Assembly (NCBI GenBank): GCA_902780405.1
Contig: CACZFI010000001.1
Coordinates: forward strand, 62,001-126,000
From: an uncultured Lachnospiraceae bacterium
GTDB taxonomy: Bacteria; Bacillota; Clostridia; Lachnospirales; Lachnospiraceae
Direction: 5' to 3'
DNA length: 64,000 nucleotides
Below the pieces are notes generated by a model. It was not told where the DNA came from. It saw nothing but the letters and a program-made list of their open reading frames with translations, and did no database searches. Shown here one piece after another: positions 1-10,100 of the stretch. Made by a program: the position numbers and the translations under genes. Position 1 is the stretch's first letter. Every line of letters starts with the position of its first letter.

Positions 1-768
1 ACAGAATGCTTCAAGGTATCCGGACGTGGAGAGCTTCATCTGTCCGTCCTGATCGAGAACATGCGTCGTGAAGGCTACGAATTTGCCGTAAGTAAGGCAG
101 AGGTTATCTACAAGACCGATGAGCAGGGCAAGAAGCTTGAGCCCTATGAGGTAGCAGTGATCGATGTGCCGGAGGAGTTTTCCGGTACCGTTATCAATAT
201 GTTGAACGAAAGAAAGGGTGAACTGCAGGGTATGGCGCCTCTCGGCACCGGCACGACCCGCCTGGAGTTCTCCATTCCTTCAAGAGGATTGATCGGTTTC
301 CGCGGCAACTTCCTGACTGCCACAAAAGGAAACGGTATCATCAACACCATCTTTGACGGCTATCAGCCCTACAAGGGAGACATGAGCTACAGAAGCAACG
401 GTTCCCTGATCGCCTTCGAGTCGGGTGAGTCCATCACCTACGGACTTTTCAACGCGCAGGAGCGCGGTACCCTCTTTATCGGAGCGGGTGAGAAGGTATA
501 TGGTGGTATGGTCGTGGGAGAGTGTCCCCGTGCCGAGGATATTGAAGTGAATGTCTGCAAGAAAAAGCAGCTGACCAACACACGTGCATCGGGTTCGGAC
601 GAGGCCTTAAAGCTGACACCACCCAAGGTGCTGTCTTTAGAGCAGGCGCTTGACTTCATCGATACGGACGAGCTTTTAGAGATCACACCGGAGAATCTGC
701 GTATCAGAAAGAAGATTCTGGATCCGACACTTCGTATGCGTGCGAAACGTGCAGCACAGCAAAAATAG
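1..768 (+). CDS. typA: TypA/BipA translational GTPase, C-terminal part (5' end outside window)
   Basis: The reading frame is open from base 1, so the N-terminal GTPase domain lies upstream of the window. The visible 255 codons cover the EF-G-like domain V segment (GRGELHLSVL near the start) and the BipA-specific C-terminal domain. Signature stretches include SRGLIGFRGNFLTATKG, ESGESITYGLFNAQERG and CPRAEDIEVNVCKKKQLTN. The family consists of ribosome-binding GTPases that help 50S assembly and stress adaptation, often at low temperature. The gene ends in a Lys/Arg-rich tail and is followed at once by a Rho-independent terminator, so it closes its transcription unit. The family assignment is very secure. 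Confidence 0.97.
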   Translation, partial: TECFKVSGRGELHLSVLIENMRREGYEFAVSKAEVIYKTDEQGKKLEPYEVAVIDVPEEFSGTVINMLNERKGELQGMAPLGTGTTRLEFSIPSRGLIGFRGNFLTATKGNGIINTIFDGYQPYKGDMSYRSNGSLIAFESGESITYGLFNAQERGTLFIGAGEKVYGGMVVGECPRAEDIEVNVCKKKQLTNTRASGSDEALKLTPPKVLSLEQALDFIDTDELLEITPENLRIRKKILDPTLRMRAKRAAQQK

Positions 769-781
769 TTTACATAAAACA

Positions 782-824
782 GACGTTGCATTTGCCGAAA
801 CAAAGGCGTGTGCAACGTCTTTTT
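782..824 (+). terminator. Rho-independent terminator of typA
   Basis: A perfect 9-bp stem, GACGTTGCA (782-790) with TGCAACGTC (811-819), is followed directly by a run of T. The loop contains a further TTGCC/GGC pairing. It separates typA from the unknown operon starting at 911. Confidence 0.9.
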
Positions 825-838
825 CATTCCATCGAGGA

Positions 839-867
839 TTGAAAAATAGGTCCGATTCGTGTAAAAT
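839..867 (+). promoter_or_regulatory. Sigma-A-type promoter for the 911-14028 operon
   Basis: TTGAAA (839-844) and TAAAAT (862-867) are separated by exactly 17 bp, 44 bp upstream of the first gene. It lacks the GTGAC direct repeats found at the CIS promoters, so this operon appears to be controlled separately. Confidence 0.65.
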
Positions 868-910
868 TGTGGTACGGGGCTTATTGTTTTTTTAACGAAT
901 GGGATAATAT

Positions 911-2386
911 ATGGAAATTGAATCAACTGCGCTTTCAGCGCGTGAAAAAGGCGATATTTACTGGAGAAAACTGAAGTATTACCTTCAGTCCGTGCGTGAA
1001 AAAGGAGACCTGTCACAGGAAGCCAGATCTCTGCAGATGCTTGCCGCAGAGATCCTTACCGAGGATACGACGGAGCTTTCACGCAGAGTCAGGGAAGGAA
1101 GCCTTGCCATCAACGGCAATGAATTTAAAAGAAGGCCGCCCACGGCCACCGGAGAGGATGTCTATAAGCAAAACATCCTCCTGGTGAAGGTGAGTGCGGC
1201 TTATTTTCGTGAACTTGCAGATGCGGCCAAAGGCACGGAGGTGCCGAAGGAAGACCGCGTTCTGGTCGCATGCTTAGAGAATCTGATTCCCGTGATGGAG
1301 CAAGCGCTTTCCGTCTGGTTTTCGGCGCATGGCGTCTGTGCAAAGACAGGAGAGAAACTTTCTGCGAAAGATATGGAAGCCGCATCGGGCAGGCTTGCCG
1401 AGGAGATCAAAAAGTATGAAACGGAGGTCGGCAGCTTTAAGAGTAAGGTTGCAAAGTCCGTGGTGAAGGAACTCCTGGAATCGTTACAGGAGGCGGATAC
1501 CGATCCGGAGGATGACCATACCTTTGATGCGCTTGTCGCAGCACATGAGGATGCGTATCAAAAGCACAGGGAGCTGATCGAGCGGGCGACGAAAGAATAC
1601 AAACTGCTCTCCGCAAAACGCAGGTCCTACCGTATGATCTTTCCTCGGCTGGTTCGACTTGTCAGGGAGAAGGGTGGCTATACCTACGCCAACAAAATCA
1701 TGATCTACAAGGATGCAGCGCTTTATTACCGCGATTACATTGAGGAGAAGTTTGTAGCATCCCTCTGGGCGGAGAAGGGGTGTGTGAGTCTGATCCGGTC
1801 GCTGCTTACGGGGGAACCGGTGGATCCGATGGTTGCTAATTATATCTACGCACACTGGAAAACCGAGGTTCCTACCTTGCCGCTTTATGAAAAAGTAAAA
1901 GATCTTCCGGGATTCAAGAGTTTCTCCGAAGACTTAAACATCGACACGGAAAAGATGGAGTTTCCGGATCTTTCCGCGATCAGGGAGGGTATAGCAACGC
2001 TCGAGGAGTTTAAAGATACCCATGAGGAACTGTTCCGGGGCCAGACCATTACCAATATTCTTTTCGACTCGGATGAACTTCCGCGGATCGGCGGCATGGC
2101 CAAGCAGCTTCGGTCGCGTATCGCGCACGGATCGAAGGAGGGCGAGTTCGACGGGCTGACAAAGCGGGAAAAGATCGATCTGGGTGAGGCGTGGATCCTG
2201 GCTGATTCGATGGCCAGAACCGCATATATCCTGATTGAATACAGGATCAGAAGTGAAAAGCGTACGCTTGCGGACCTTGTTGCGACCTTTCGCGATGAGT
2301 TCTACGAGATGGGATACTACGCACAGGAAAGGGCATGCAGAGCCTCGCTTGAGGCCTACGGTATCAGAAGGAGACTGACAGATTAA
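911..2386 (+). CDS. Unknown 491-aa protein, first gene of the giant-protein operon
   Basis: I do not recognise a family. The product is soluble, charged and mostly helical, with no signal peptide or membrane segment. Long amphipathic, coiled-coil-like stretches run over residues 150-245. A conserved-looking C-terminal block, around residues 395-480, contains RSRIAHGSKEGEF and ADSMARTAYILIEYRIRSEK; the RxRIxHG part recalls HEPN-like helical proteins, but that is only a suggestion. The start codon has only a weak ribosome site (GGGAT). Its stop codon overlaps the ATG of the next gene by one base, so translation is coupled. Its place at the head of an operon with the 2668-aa giant suggests a joint function. 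Confidence 0.75.
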   Translation: MEIESTALSAREKGDIYWRKLKYYLQSVREKGDLSQEARSLQMLAAEILTEDTTELSRRVREGSLAINGNEFKRRPPTATGEDVYKQNILLVKVSAAYFRELADAAKGTEVPKEDRVLVACLENLIPVMEQALSVWFSAHGVCAKTGEKLSAKDMEAASGRLAEEIKKYETEVGSFKSKVAKSVVKELLESLQEADTDPEDDHTFDALVAAHEDAYQKHRELIERATKEYKLLSAKRRSYRMIFPRLVRLVREKGGYTYANKIMIYKDAALYYRDYIEEKFVASLWAEKGCVSLIRSLLTGEPVDPMVANYIYAHWKTEVPTLPLYEKVKDLPGFKSFSEDLNIDTEKMEFPDLSAIREGIATLEEFKDTHEELFRGQTITNILFDSDELPRIGGMAKQLRSRIAHGSKEGEFDGLTKREKIDLGEAWILADSMARTAYILIEYRIRSEKRTLADLVATFRDEFYEMGYYAQERACRASLEAYGIRRRLTD

Positions 2387-3282
2387 TGTACACGGATCTA
2401 ATTATACATGCTGCCAATTTGATCAATTATGCGAAGTTTATACCGACGAATTACGCCGACCAGATACGGAAGGGTGAACTCTCGGCGGTGGCCACGTATG
2501 ACGGCACCGTGTCGGAAGACACGATGGTGGGCATTTCTGTTACGGGAAGTCATGCCGGATGGCTTGAGATCGTCTGGATCGCCCCGGGGCCTATGTGCCG
2601 CGAGGAGGTCGATGCGTCGGATTTTCTGCGATATGTGATGCGACGGGCTGAAAAGACAGGAAATTATGTCGGCGCATTTTCGGAGATTCATGCGGACGAG
2701 CATACCAATGCGCATCGAAATGTACTTCTGCTCGCGGGGATGGAACTTCGGGAGGAGAAGAATAACCTCTATGAGATCACACTGGGCGAGCTTAAGGTAA
2801 ATGATGCATTTCTTCGCGCAGCGAAACTCTTTACGAACGTCTTCCTTGAGGATGCATCGGATGAACTGCTTACAGCCGCGGAAGATGCCATGCTGGATGA
2901 CGCAAGGCCCGTGCCGCTTCCGCCTTATACGGATTGGGATGCGTATATCGGCGGACTGTCGGTGATCTGCACCTCGGACGGTCAGATCGAGGGCGTGATG
3001 CTGTTTACCGAGGAGAAGGATTATCTGGTTCTGGAACTGGCGTACAGCAAGTCCGTGAAGGCACTTCCGGCGATGATCGCCACGGTGCAAAAGCGGGCGG
3101 GGGAGCTATATGATCCCGAGAAGAAAGTACTGCTTCCTATCGTGGGAAGCCACGCGGAACAGCTTGTACGAAAACTGGTTCCCTCGGCAAGGAGGGGAAC
3201 CATCATAGAGGCGGTTACATGGTTTGAGCCGTATGAAGCACCGAAGTCGTTGCAATTACTGATGTCGCAGATGACAGAGTAG
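2386..3282 (+). CDS. GNAT-like acetyltransferase family protein, two-domain, divergent
   Basis: A 298-aa soluble protein that reads as two diverged GNAT-like halves. The N-terminal half has the alternating strand/helix pattern and a WLEIVWIAPGPMCREEVDASDFLRYVMRRAE-like region (quoted in two parts: WLEIVWIAPG and ASDFLRYVMRRAE) that resembles the core acetyl-CoA fold. The C-terminal half repeats a shorter strand pattern ending in AVTWFEPYE. The canonical pyrophosphate loop (Q/RxxGxG/A) is not clear, so activity is doubtful. It starts one base inside the preceding stop and is followed after 19 bp by a clearer GNAT gene. The two may form a pair that modifies or binds the giant product. The family call is moderate and the substrate unknown. 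Confidence 0.55.
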   Translation: MYTDLIIHAANLINYAKFIPTNYADQIRKGELSAVATYDGTVSEDTMVGISVTGSHAGWLEIVWIAPGPMCREEVDASDFLRYVMRRAEKTGNYVGAFSEIHADEHTNAHRNVLLLAGMELREEKNNLYEITLGELKVNDAFLRAAKLFTNVFLEDASDELLTAAEDAMLDDARPVPLPPYTDWDAYIGGLSVICTSDGQIEGVMLFTEEKDYLVLELAYSKSVKALPAMIATVQKRAGELYDPEKKVLLPIVGSHAEQLVRKLVPSARRGTIIEAVTWFEPYEAPKSLQLLMSQMTE

Positions 3283-3301
3283 ATGAGAGAGGGGAGAAGG
3301 T

Positions 3302-4162
3302 ATGAAGATTACTGTGATCGATGCGGACAACATCCGCTTCTTTGAGAATGCCATCGGATCAAGGTATGTCGAGAGAAAGGAAAATGATCTGTTCGTCGGC
3401 GTCGTAGATGAGGATGGAGCGGCTGTAGGCGCAGGCGTTTTTTCGGGAACGCCCGAGGGCCTTTTTGTAGAGCAGATTGTGGTTACCGGACAAAAAAGAA
3501 GAAAGGGCGTCGGTTCATTTCTTCTTGAGGAGGTAAGCCGACTGGCTTCCGAAGCAGGTATGCCTTCTCTTACTGCTGTCTTTTACGGCGGAGATTGTGA
3601 TCAGGGTGCGGATATTCTCCGCCACTTTTTTTCAAAAAACGGATTCTCCGTGGAGTCTCCCTCTGCCGCGCGAACGGTGTATGATATGCGGGAGATCCTG
3701 TCCGCACCTGCATTTTCCGATGGCAGACTTCGCCGTCCTTACCGGATCAAGACGGCTGCAGAGCTTATGGAGGAAGACAGGGAGAAGGTACGTGCTATCG
3801 AGGATCCCATGATCGATCCGGAGGAAGTTGTATCGCTTAAGAATCGGTACGGCGGTATTTTGTTCAATAAGGATGAAGTGTGTGCTTTGCTTTATGCAGA
3901 GCCTTTTTGCGGCGGTGTGCGCATCGGATCTTTGTACGGAAACGGTGACGGCATATCGCTTTTTCCGTATCTCTTCGAACATGCAAGGGAGATTGTTCGA
4001 CGGGAAGGGATCGCCATGGACGAGCTTTACGTGGATACAGCGGGAGAAAAGACCGCACGCTTCGAGGAAATGTACCTGACGAAGCTGGGGATCAGGCCGA
4101 TGGACAGGTACAGCGGATGTGGTGCGATCAAGACTTTGGCAACCGAGCCCGACGTAGCATAA
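3302..4162 (+). CDS. GNAT family N-acetyltransferase
   Basis: A 286-aa protein with a good ribosome site (GAGGGGAGAAGG). The first ~125 residues are a typical GNAT domain. Motif A reads VEQIVVTGQKRRKGVGSFLL, with the acetyl-CoA pyrophosphate-binding KRRKGVG loop near residues 63-69, followed by the helix and by HFFSKNGFSV, typical of motif B. The C-terminal half is a second, degenerate GNAT-like module (ALLYAEPFCGGVRIGSLY). GNATs transfer an acyl group from acyl-CoA to amines; the substrate here is not predictable. It lies 13 bp upstream of the giant gene, which has a strong AAGGAGG site, so the two are certainly co-transcribed. Confidence 0.8.
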   Translation: MKITVIDADNIRFFENAIGSRYVERKENDLFVGVVDEDGAAVGAGVFSGTPEGLFVEQIVVTGQKRRKGVGSFLLEEVSRLASEAGMPSLTAVFYGGDCDQGADILRHFFSKNGFSVESPSAARTVYDMREILSAPAFSDGRLRRPYRIKTAAELMEEDREKVRAIEDPMIDPEEVVSLKNRYGGILFNKDEVCALLYAEPFCGGVRIGSLYGNGDGISLFPYLFEHAREIVRREGIAMDELYVDTAGEKTARFEEMYLTKLGIRPMDRYSGCGAIKTLATEPDVA

Positions 4163-4175
4163 GGAGGGGATTTGG

Positions 4176-7100
4176 ATGGACGCAAATGAAGTATTACAGA
4201 GACAGAACATAACCGAGACCGGCCTTGTGCATGCGGAGGAGGAGCAGCATTATGTGCTGCCTGTCAATATCGAACGGCTGATTTCTTCGACAAACGTATC
4301 CGAGCAGTCCGAGGCTGTTTCGGAGGAAGCAGACAAAACTCTGATCGAGAGGAATATGGACGACCTTGTTCGTTCTTTTTCCGACGCATTCGGGAGACTG
4401 CCTGTTGAAGCCAAGAAAAAGTATACGCCGATTGCATCGTACGTGAGCAACGTACTCTATGAGAGAGACGCCATGAAGGCACTTGTTCGGGAACTGGAGT
4501 CTCGTCCGGCTGCCAGAGACGCGGATCAAAGAAGAGAACAGATCGCTCAGATCGACGAGGTAAAGCGTAAGGTGGAATACGTGGAAAACCAGCGTGCCAT
4601 TACGCTCGATATGATCACGGATATAATGGAAGGTTATAAGCCTGATCAAACCGTAGGCGGTGATATAAAGGGTGAGCATGTAATCACTGCGGTCACCTCA
4701 TTGCTTACGGATTTCGGAGATGTAAGTTCCGTGCGCTTTACGGATGCCGATCTTGACGCGGTGGTATTAAGGACGGATGCCGTGAAGGCGATGCTTGTCA
4801 AACCGGAAGCACGCCATGAGTTCCAGACCGATAATGCCGTAGAACGTGTGAAACAGTTGAAAAAGCGTCTGGTGGACGACAGTGCACCCAAGCTTAACCA
4901 GGAAGATGACAGGGAGAGAGCCGAGCGCGAGGCGCATCTTGCCGAGCGAAGCAGGGTTTTCGATATGATGACTTCGCACGATGAGACGAACGTGTACGCC
5001 ATGTTTGCAATCCCGAAGATCAAGGACAAAGAGGCGTTTACGCTTGACAGGGAGGAGCGTGCCCTGATGGACGAGGCAAGCATCAGGATGTGGCTCTTTG
5101 TATCGGCATGTGATCAGGTGATCGAAAACGAGCACGACACCATATGGGGACAGCTTGCGGGAAACTTTAAAGATACCGTTACATCATTTTCCGGTATTAT
5201 GTTTAAGTATTCTTATGATGCGCAGGAGACGGCTGAGAAGATCCTGTCGGACAGGAAGCTTTCCGGACAGGAAAAGGAAGACCGTCTTGAAGGAATCAGA
5301 AAGCGCATGGTCGCATATTCCGAACGACACGGACTGGTGTGTGCTCGTATGACGGAGACCATAAACAAAATCAGGCTGCTCCGCAGACGCGATATTGCGA
5401 CGCGTGATGATGAGATCAAACTGCAAGAGGTTGCGGAGCTTGCGAAAAAGTGCGGTACCGCAAATCCGGGAATGGATGCACTTGTTGGCATGGAAGTCGA
5501 TCTTTCGGCGTCGGACGAGAGGGTAGACAAGGCGCTTACTGTCCTCGATGATCTGCATCGCTTTGCAGGAGGAATCTTTGACGAAAACCTGAACTTAAAA
5601 ATGTATGACGAGGAAAATGGAAGCGATACCGGGGACGATTTTTTGCTGGACGGAAGACGGATCAGCAAATACCTCGGCAGTGTACTTCATGTGGCGGGTA
5701 TGCAAAACCGCACCAGAGTAAGAAACATCGCACTGCATGAGTCGGAGATACCTCTTGAAGAAAACAGACAGGAGGAAAAGCCTGTCACCGAGACGGCTGC
5801 GACGCTCTCAAACGCCGTTAAGAATAAGTCCGTTGAAAAAATGGGATCGAAAATGTCTCAGCTGGCGGGAAAGCTGGAGAAGCATATTCCCGCAAAAGAG
5901 ATGGAGAAGCTGGGTGATTTTTACGTGGACGGGACAAAGCACGAGGGCGTCGGAAAGTGCCGCGCATGGTGGATCCGCCGCGGTCATGTGTCGGACGGAC
6001 AGCTTAAAAAGGCAATCGATACCCATGTGGAGCGCATGCTGCAAAGTGATGACCTGACGGATCAGGATATGGCAGAGGCAGCAGCAAATATCGTAGCAAG
6101 CACCGGACTTTCGGATTCGAAGGTGATGGGTAAGAAGAAAACGCTTTTAAACGAGAGACTTACCCTGGTGAAACAGCTTTCGGATGCGAAGGAGGATGCA
6201 GAGATTGTAAGACTCTCCTCATCCATCATCAAGATGTTCAGACAGGAGGAGACGGAACTTTCCCTTAAAGATGCTTACTTTACAAAGTATCCGCAGGCGT
6301 TAAAGACGGTGCTTCTTTATAAACTGGTTTCCGGTGCGGCACCGGCAGGAACCGACAAGGTAAGCGCAGAGGTCAAGGACCGACTTGAGGCAGCACGCCA
6401 CGGAATCGGCAGACTCTATCAGACACTTACAGCATCCGAGGATTATCAAAATGCACTGGCAGCACAAAAGTCTCTGGCTCTTTCCGTAAAGACATTCAAT
6501 GATTCTGATGTGAATGCACTTGTTGCAAAACATCGGGAAGATACGATAGCGGCATATAAGCAGCGTGTTGAGCAGACGACTGAAGCAAAGAATGTTGTAG
6601 ATGAACAACTTCTTCAGCGCTCAAAAGATAAGACAAAGAACGGTAGGGTAGTAGGCTCTCTGATCAAAGCAAATTATGAGCGTATGCTAAGGCGTGCGGC
6701 TGAACTACCTACGGTGGAAGAAAGTATCGGCGATATTGTAAGGAAGCCCGCAGAACTTCCGGCCTATGTTCAAAGAGTCGGTGCGGGAGCAGTGGATGAT
6801 CTTTTAAAACTCCATTTAAAAGATATGCTTATTTCGAGATTTGCCGCTGAGAAGATGGACGCGCTTTATGAAGCTGATCAGAATATGCTTGTAAAGCAAG
6901 TGAAGGTCTATGCCGGAATGTCGGGTGACAAGCTTTCAAGAATGACACTCGAGCAGTTCCTTGAATTCTGTGCACGTGTCTCCGTGCGCTTGGCGGAGTA
7001 TCCGAAGTTCCTTACATCTCTTTGCGAGCAGATGAAGGATGCAGGGGTGGATGATCCTTCAAAGATGACGACGGATCAGAGAAAGTTTGTCCTTCAGGAA

Positions 7101-10100
7101 CTTCTTTCGGGGAAGGCACTTAAGGCGGAGGATACCGCTGTTGTCCTTCTTATCATGAAGGACAGACATGAGTTTTTGGAGAAGAATCGTGAAGCCCTGC
7201 TCTTTGGCGGAAACGAAGTTGTTGTGGGACGGTTCCGTCAGGATCTGACAAAACTGAAACTTAACAGCAGAGGAAAGATCCGTGCAGGCCAGCGACAGCT
7301 GCGTATGCAGGAGGTTGATGATGAGGTGAAGAATGTCTGCGCTGCTGCGGCGGTTGAAGCCCCCATGACCTTCTATGCATTTGCTGTGGTAAAAAAACTT
7401 GCGGCGAAGGGACAGCTTTCCGAGGAAAGCCTTGTAGATGCTTATAAGGATTATATCAAAAAGGAATGGTATGCGTCGGTCAAGGCGAAGGATACCGCCA
7501 AAGGAAAACCTCTCGAGAAGCTAAGTAACGACTTGTTCAAGGAAGCTCATTTTAAGTACTACGGCGTGCTTGCTTACGGTGCGCCCGCACTTGATGCCAT
7601 CGGTACATTTGAAACAAAGAAGGGCGAGGAGACGACCCTTCATGATGTCTTAAACGACACGGAACGAAGCGATTTCGAGAAATACCTGTCTTCGCGAATG
7701 CTCACGAATATCGTGGACAAGGAAGTCGTTGCCAGAAAGTACTGTGAGGAGCATCATGTAGAATTCACTGAGAACTTCGGCAGACAGCTTGCGCGTGTGT
7801 ATTCGGATAAGAGATTTGAACGCAAGATGAAGAATGCGGTCGAAGGCCTAAAGAAGCGTGATGATGCGGAGATGACTTATCTCTTGGAGCAGAGAGACAG
7901 AAGACTGCGTTCGCTTTCTGCGCAGGGATTTGATATGCTGCTTCCCATCCTCATGGAAAGTAAGCACTTTACGGATCATCTGTTTATGGACCTTGATGAG
8001 GAATTTGCCGACTTCTCCGAGAAGCATATGGCGCGCGCGGCGGAAGTGATTAAGGAAATCGGGAAACATCCGTACGGCGATCAGTATGTAATCGGGAAGA
8101 AGAAGGAAATCCTTAAGTATATCCTTTCCGATGCCAAGAAATCCAAGGATGCGAAGGCATACTTAGACCTTGAAACCTATGACAAACAGATCGAGTCCAC
8201 GGTCCTTGGTAAGACTTTGTTTGGAAAGCAAATCACCCTTGGTGATAAGATTTCCGAGGCCATCAACAAGCGAACAAAGCAGGATACCGGCGAAGTGGCA
8301 AAGCAGGCCATCGGCATGGAAGAAGGCACCCTCTACACCATGGCGCTTCTTTACGACGGCGTTGATGCGGCGCTTTCCGACGAGAAGATGGACAGCTACA
8401 GGAAGCGTACGAAAGCCAACACCCTTGCACTTGATAAGGCACTTGAGCAAATTCTTGCAGAGAAGGCTGCATCCGGTAAGGTTTATGACGAGGGAAGACT
8501 TACGGCGATCCGTGCATCCTTCCGTCAGCGTGAACGCGAGAAGATGTTTACGACCGACGAGAAGGCTTATGCCGATATTGTCATGACGCGTGCTCGTGAG
8601 TGGTTTGCCGAGAATGAAAAGGACGAGGTGGCCGATGAGGTACAAAAGTCTCAGCGCGTCATCATGGAAGAGAATATGGTTGGCTTCTTAAATGCCAAGA
8701 AGCGCGGCAGACTTGCTTTCGCTGATATGCATCAAGAGATAGAGAACATGCGGAGAATCAATGGCGACTTGGAAAGAAAGTCAACAGCCGACCAAGAGTA
8801 TGCTGCAAGAATCGAGAAGATGCCTGAAAAAGCAAAAGAGATTCTTGATACATTTATTGCAACGGAGAAGAAAAATCTTCCGAAGAACTGTGCGTTAAAC
8901 AGTATCTATAACGAGACACTGGTACGTATGTCATTTCACGTGCTGAGGATGAACAAAGAAGCGCTTGAGTACGAGCTGATGCTGGACTACAATACTTTTG
9001 CAAATGTAAAGAACTTCTACTTTATCGCAGAGGAGTATATAAAGAACCATCCCTTGACGAAGAAACTTGATGAAGGTGCCCGTACAGCCATTGGGACCGG
9101 TCTGATGGAATACTATGGTGAGATGCTGCTCGATCCGTCTTACTTAGTAACCGGTGATGTGATCCGTCGCGAACTGGATCAGATCTTCGACGAGAAGAAG
9201 GTCGGTCGTGAATTGGTGAACCTCCTGCAGCACGAATCGGGTGGTATCTATAGCGTCGGAAGCGACGGATACGATTACTCTTCGTCACCGCTATCTTCTG
9301 TTACAAAGGAGAACTTTGAGAAGAAACTTGCCGAAGGCGCGGGAGAGGACAAACTCCTTAAAAAACAACTGGAAGAATACGGCAAGCTGGATGAGGAAAC
9401 CAAACTTCTTGCTGCACATTTGCTGGTGCGTGAGTCAGAAATAGAGGTACCCGGAGCGGCATTTATTCGAGCTTATCGAGGTGAGGAAAAGATCACCGGA
9501 GATCGGTCGAAGTTGATCTTATCTTACTTGAAGGGTGAGAAGCTTCTTGCCGTGGATTACGGACAGGTGCTTCAATCCATGACCGTGGGAGGGGCCTTGT
9601 CAGGTGAAAGCCTGCAGGCGGCGATCTCTCTTGCTTCGGATATCCATAAGATGCGGGAAGAGGACGGACTTGCGGTTGACAAGAAGACCTACGCGACTCT
9701 TTTGGATGAGACGCACAGCGAAGTGGCCGAGACTGTGAAGAAGGAAGAGGACCTGATTGCTGCGGCAGAAGAAGCGGCGAAGGTTTATGATTCCTTAAAG
9801 CCTGATATCCGGAGAAAGAAGGATCGTCCAAACAGCGATAAACTGTGGAATTATTACTGTGCACTGCGCGTTTTTAAGACCGAGATCGTGGAATACGCGG
9901 GAGAGTACGATGCATTTATCCGAAGAATCAGCGATGAGAGTATAAAGCTTATTGCAGCTGAGAAGGATCCGGAGAAGAAGGAAGAGATTAAGGAAGCATC
10001 CAGAGTAAAAGCCAGGAGGCACTACAGACTCAAGAAAGTCTATGATGATTTCATCCGGCTTGAGGACTACGCTACTTTACTAAGAAACAAGCAGGAAATT

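Noticed and set aside
438-1016. 192-aa minus-strand ORF across the typA end
   Set aside because: It crosses the typA terminator and the start of the next gene, and its composition is that of an antisense shadow.
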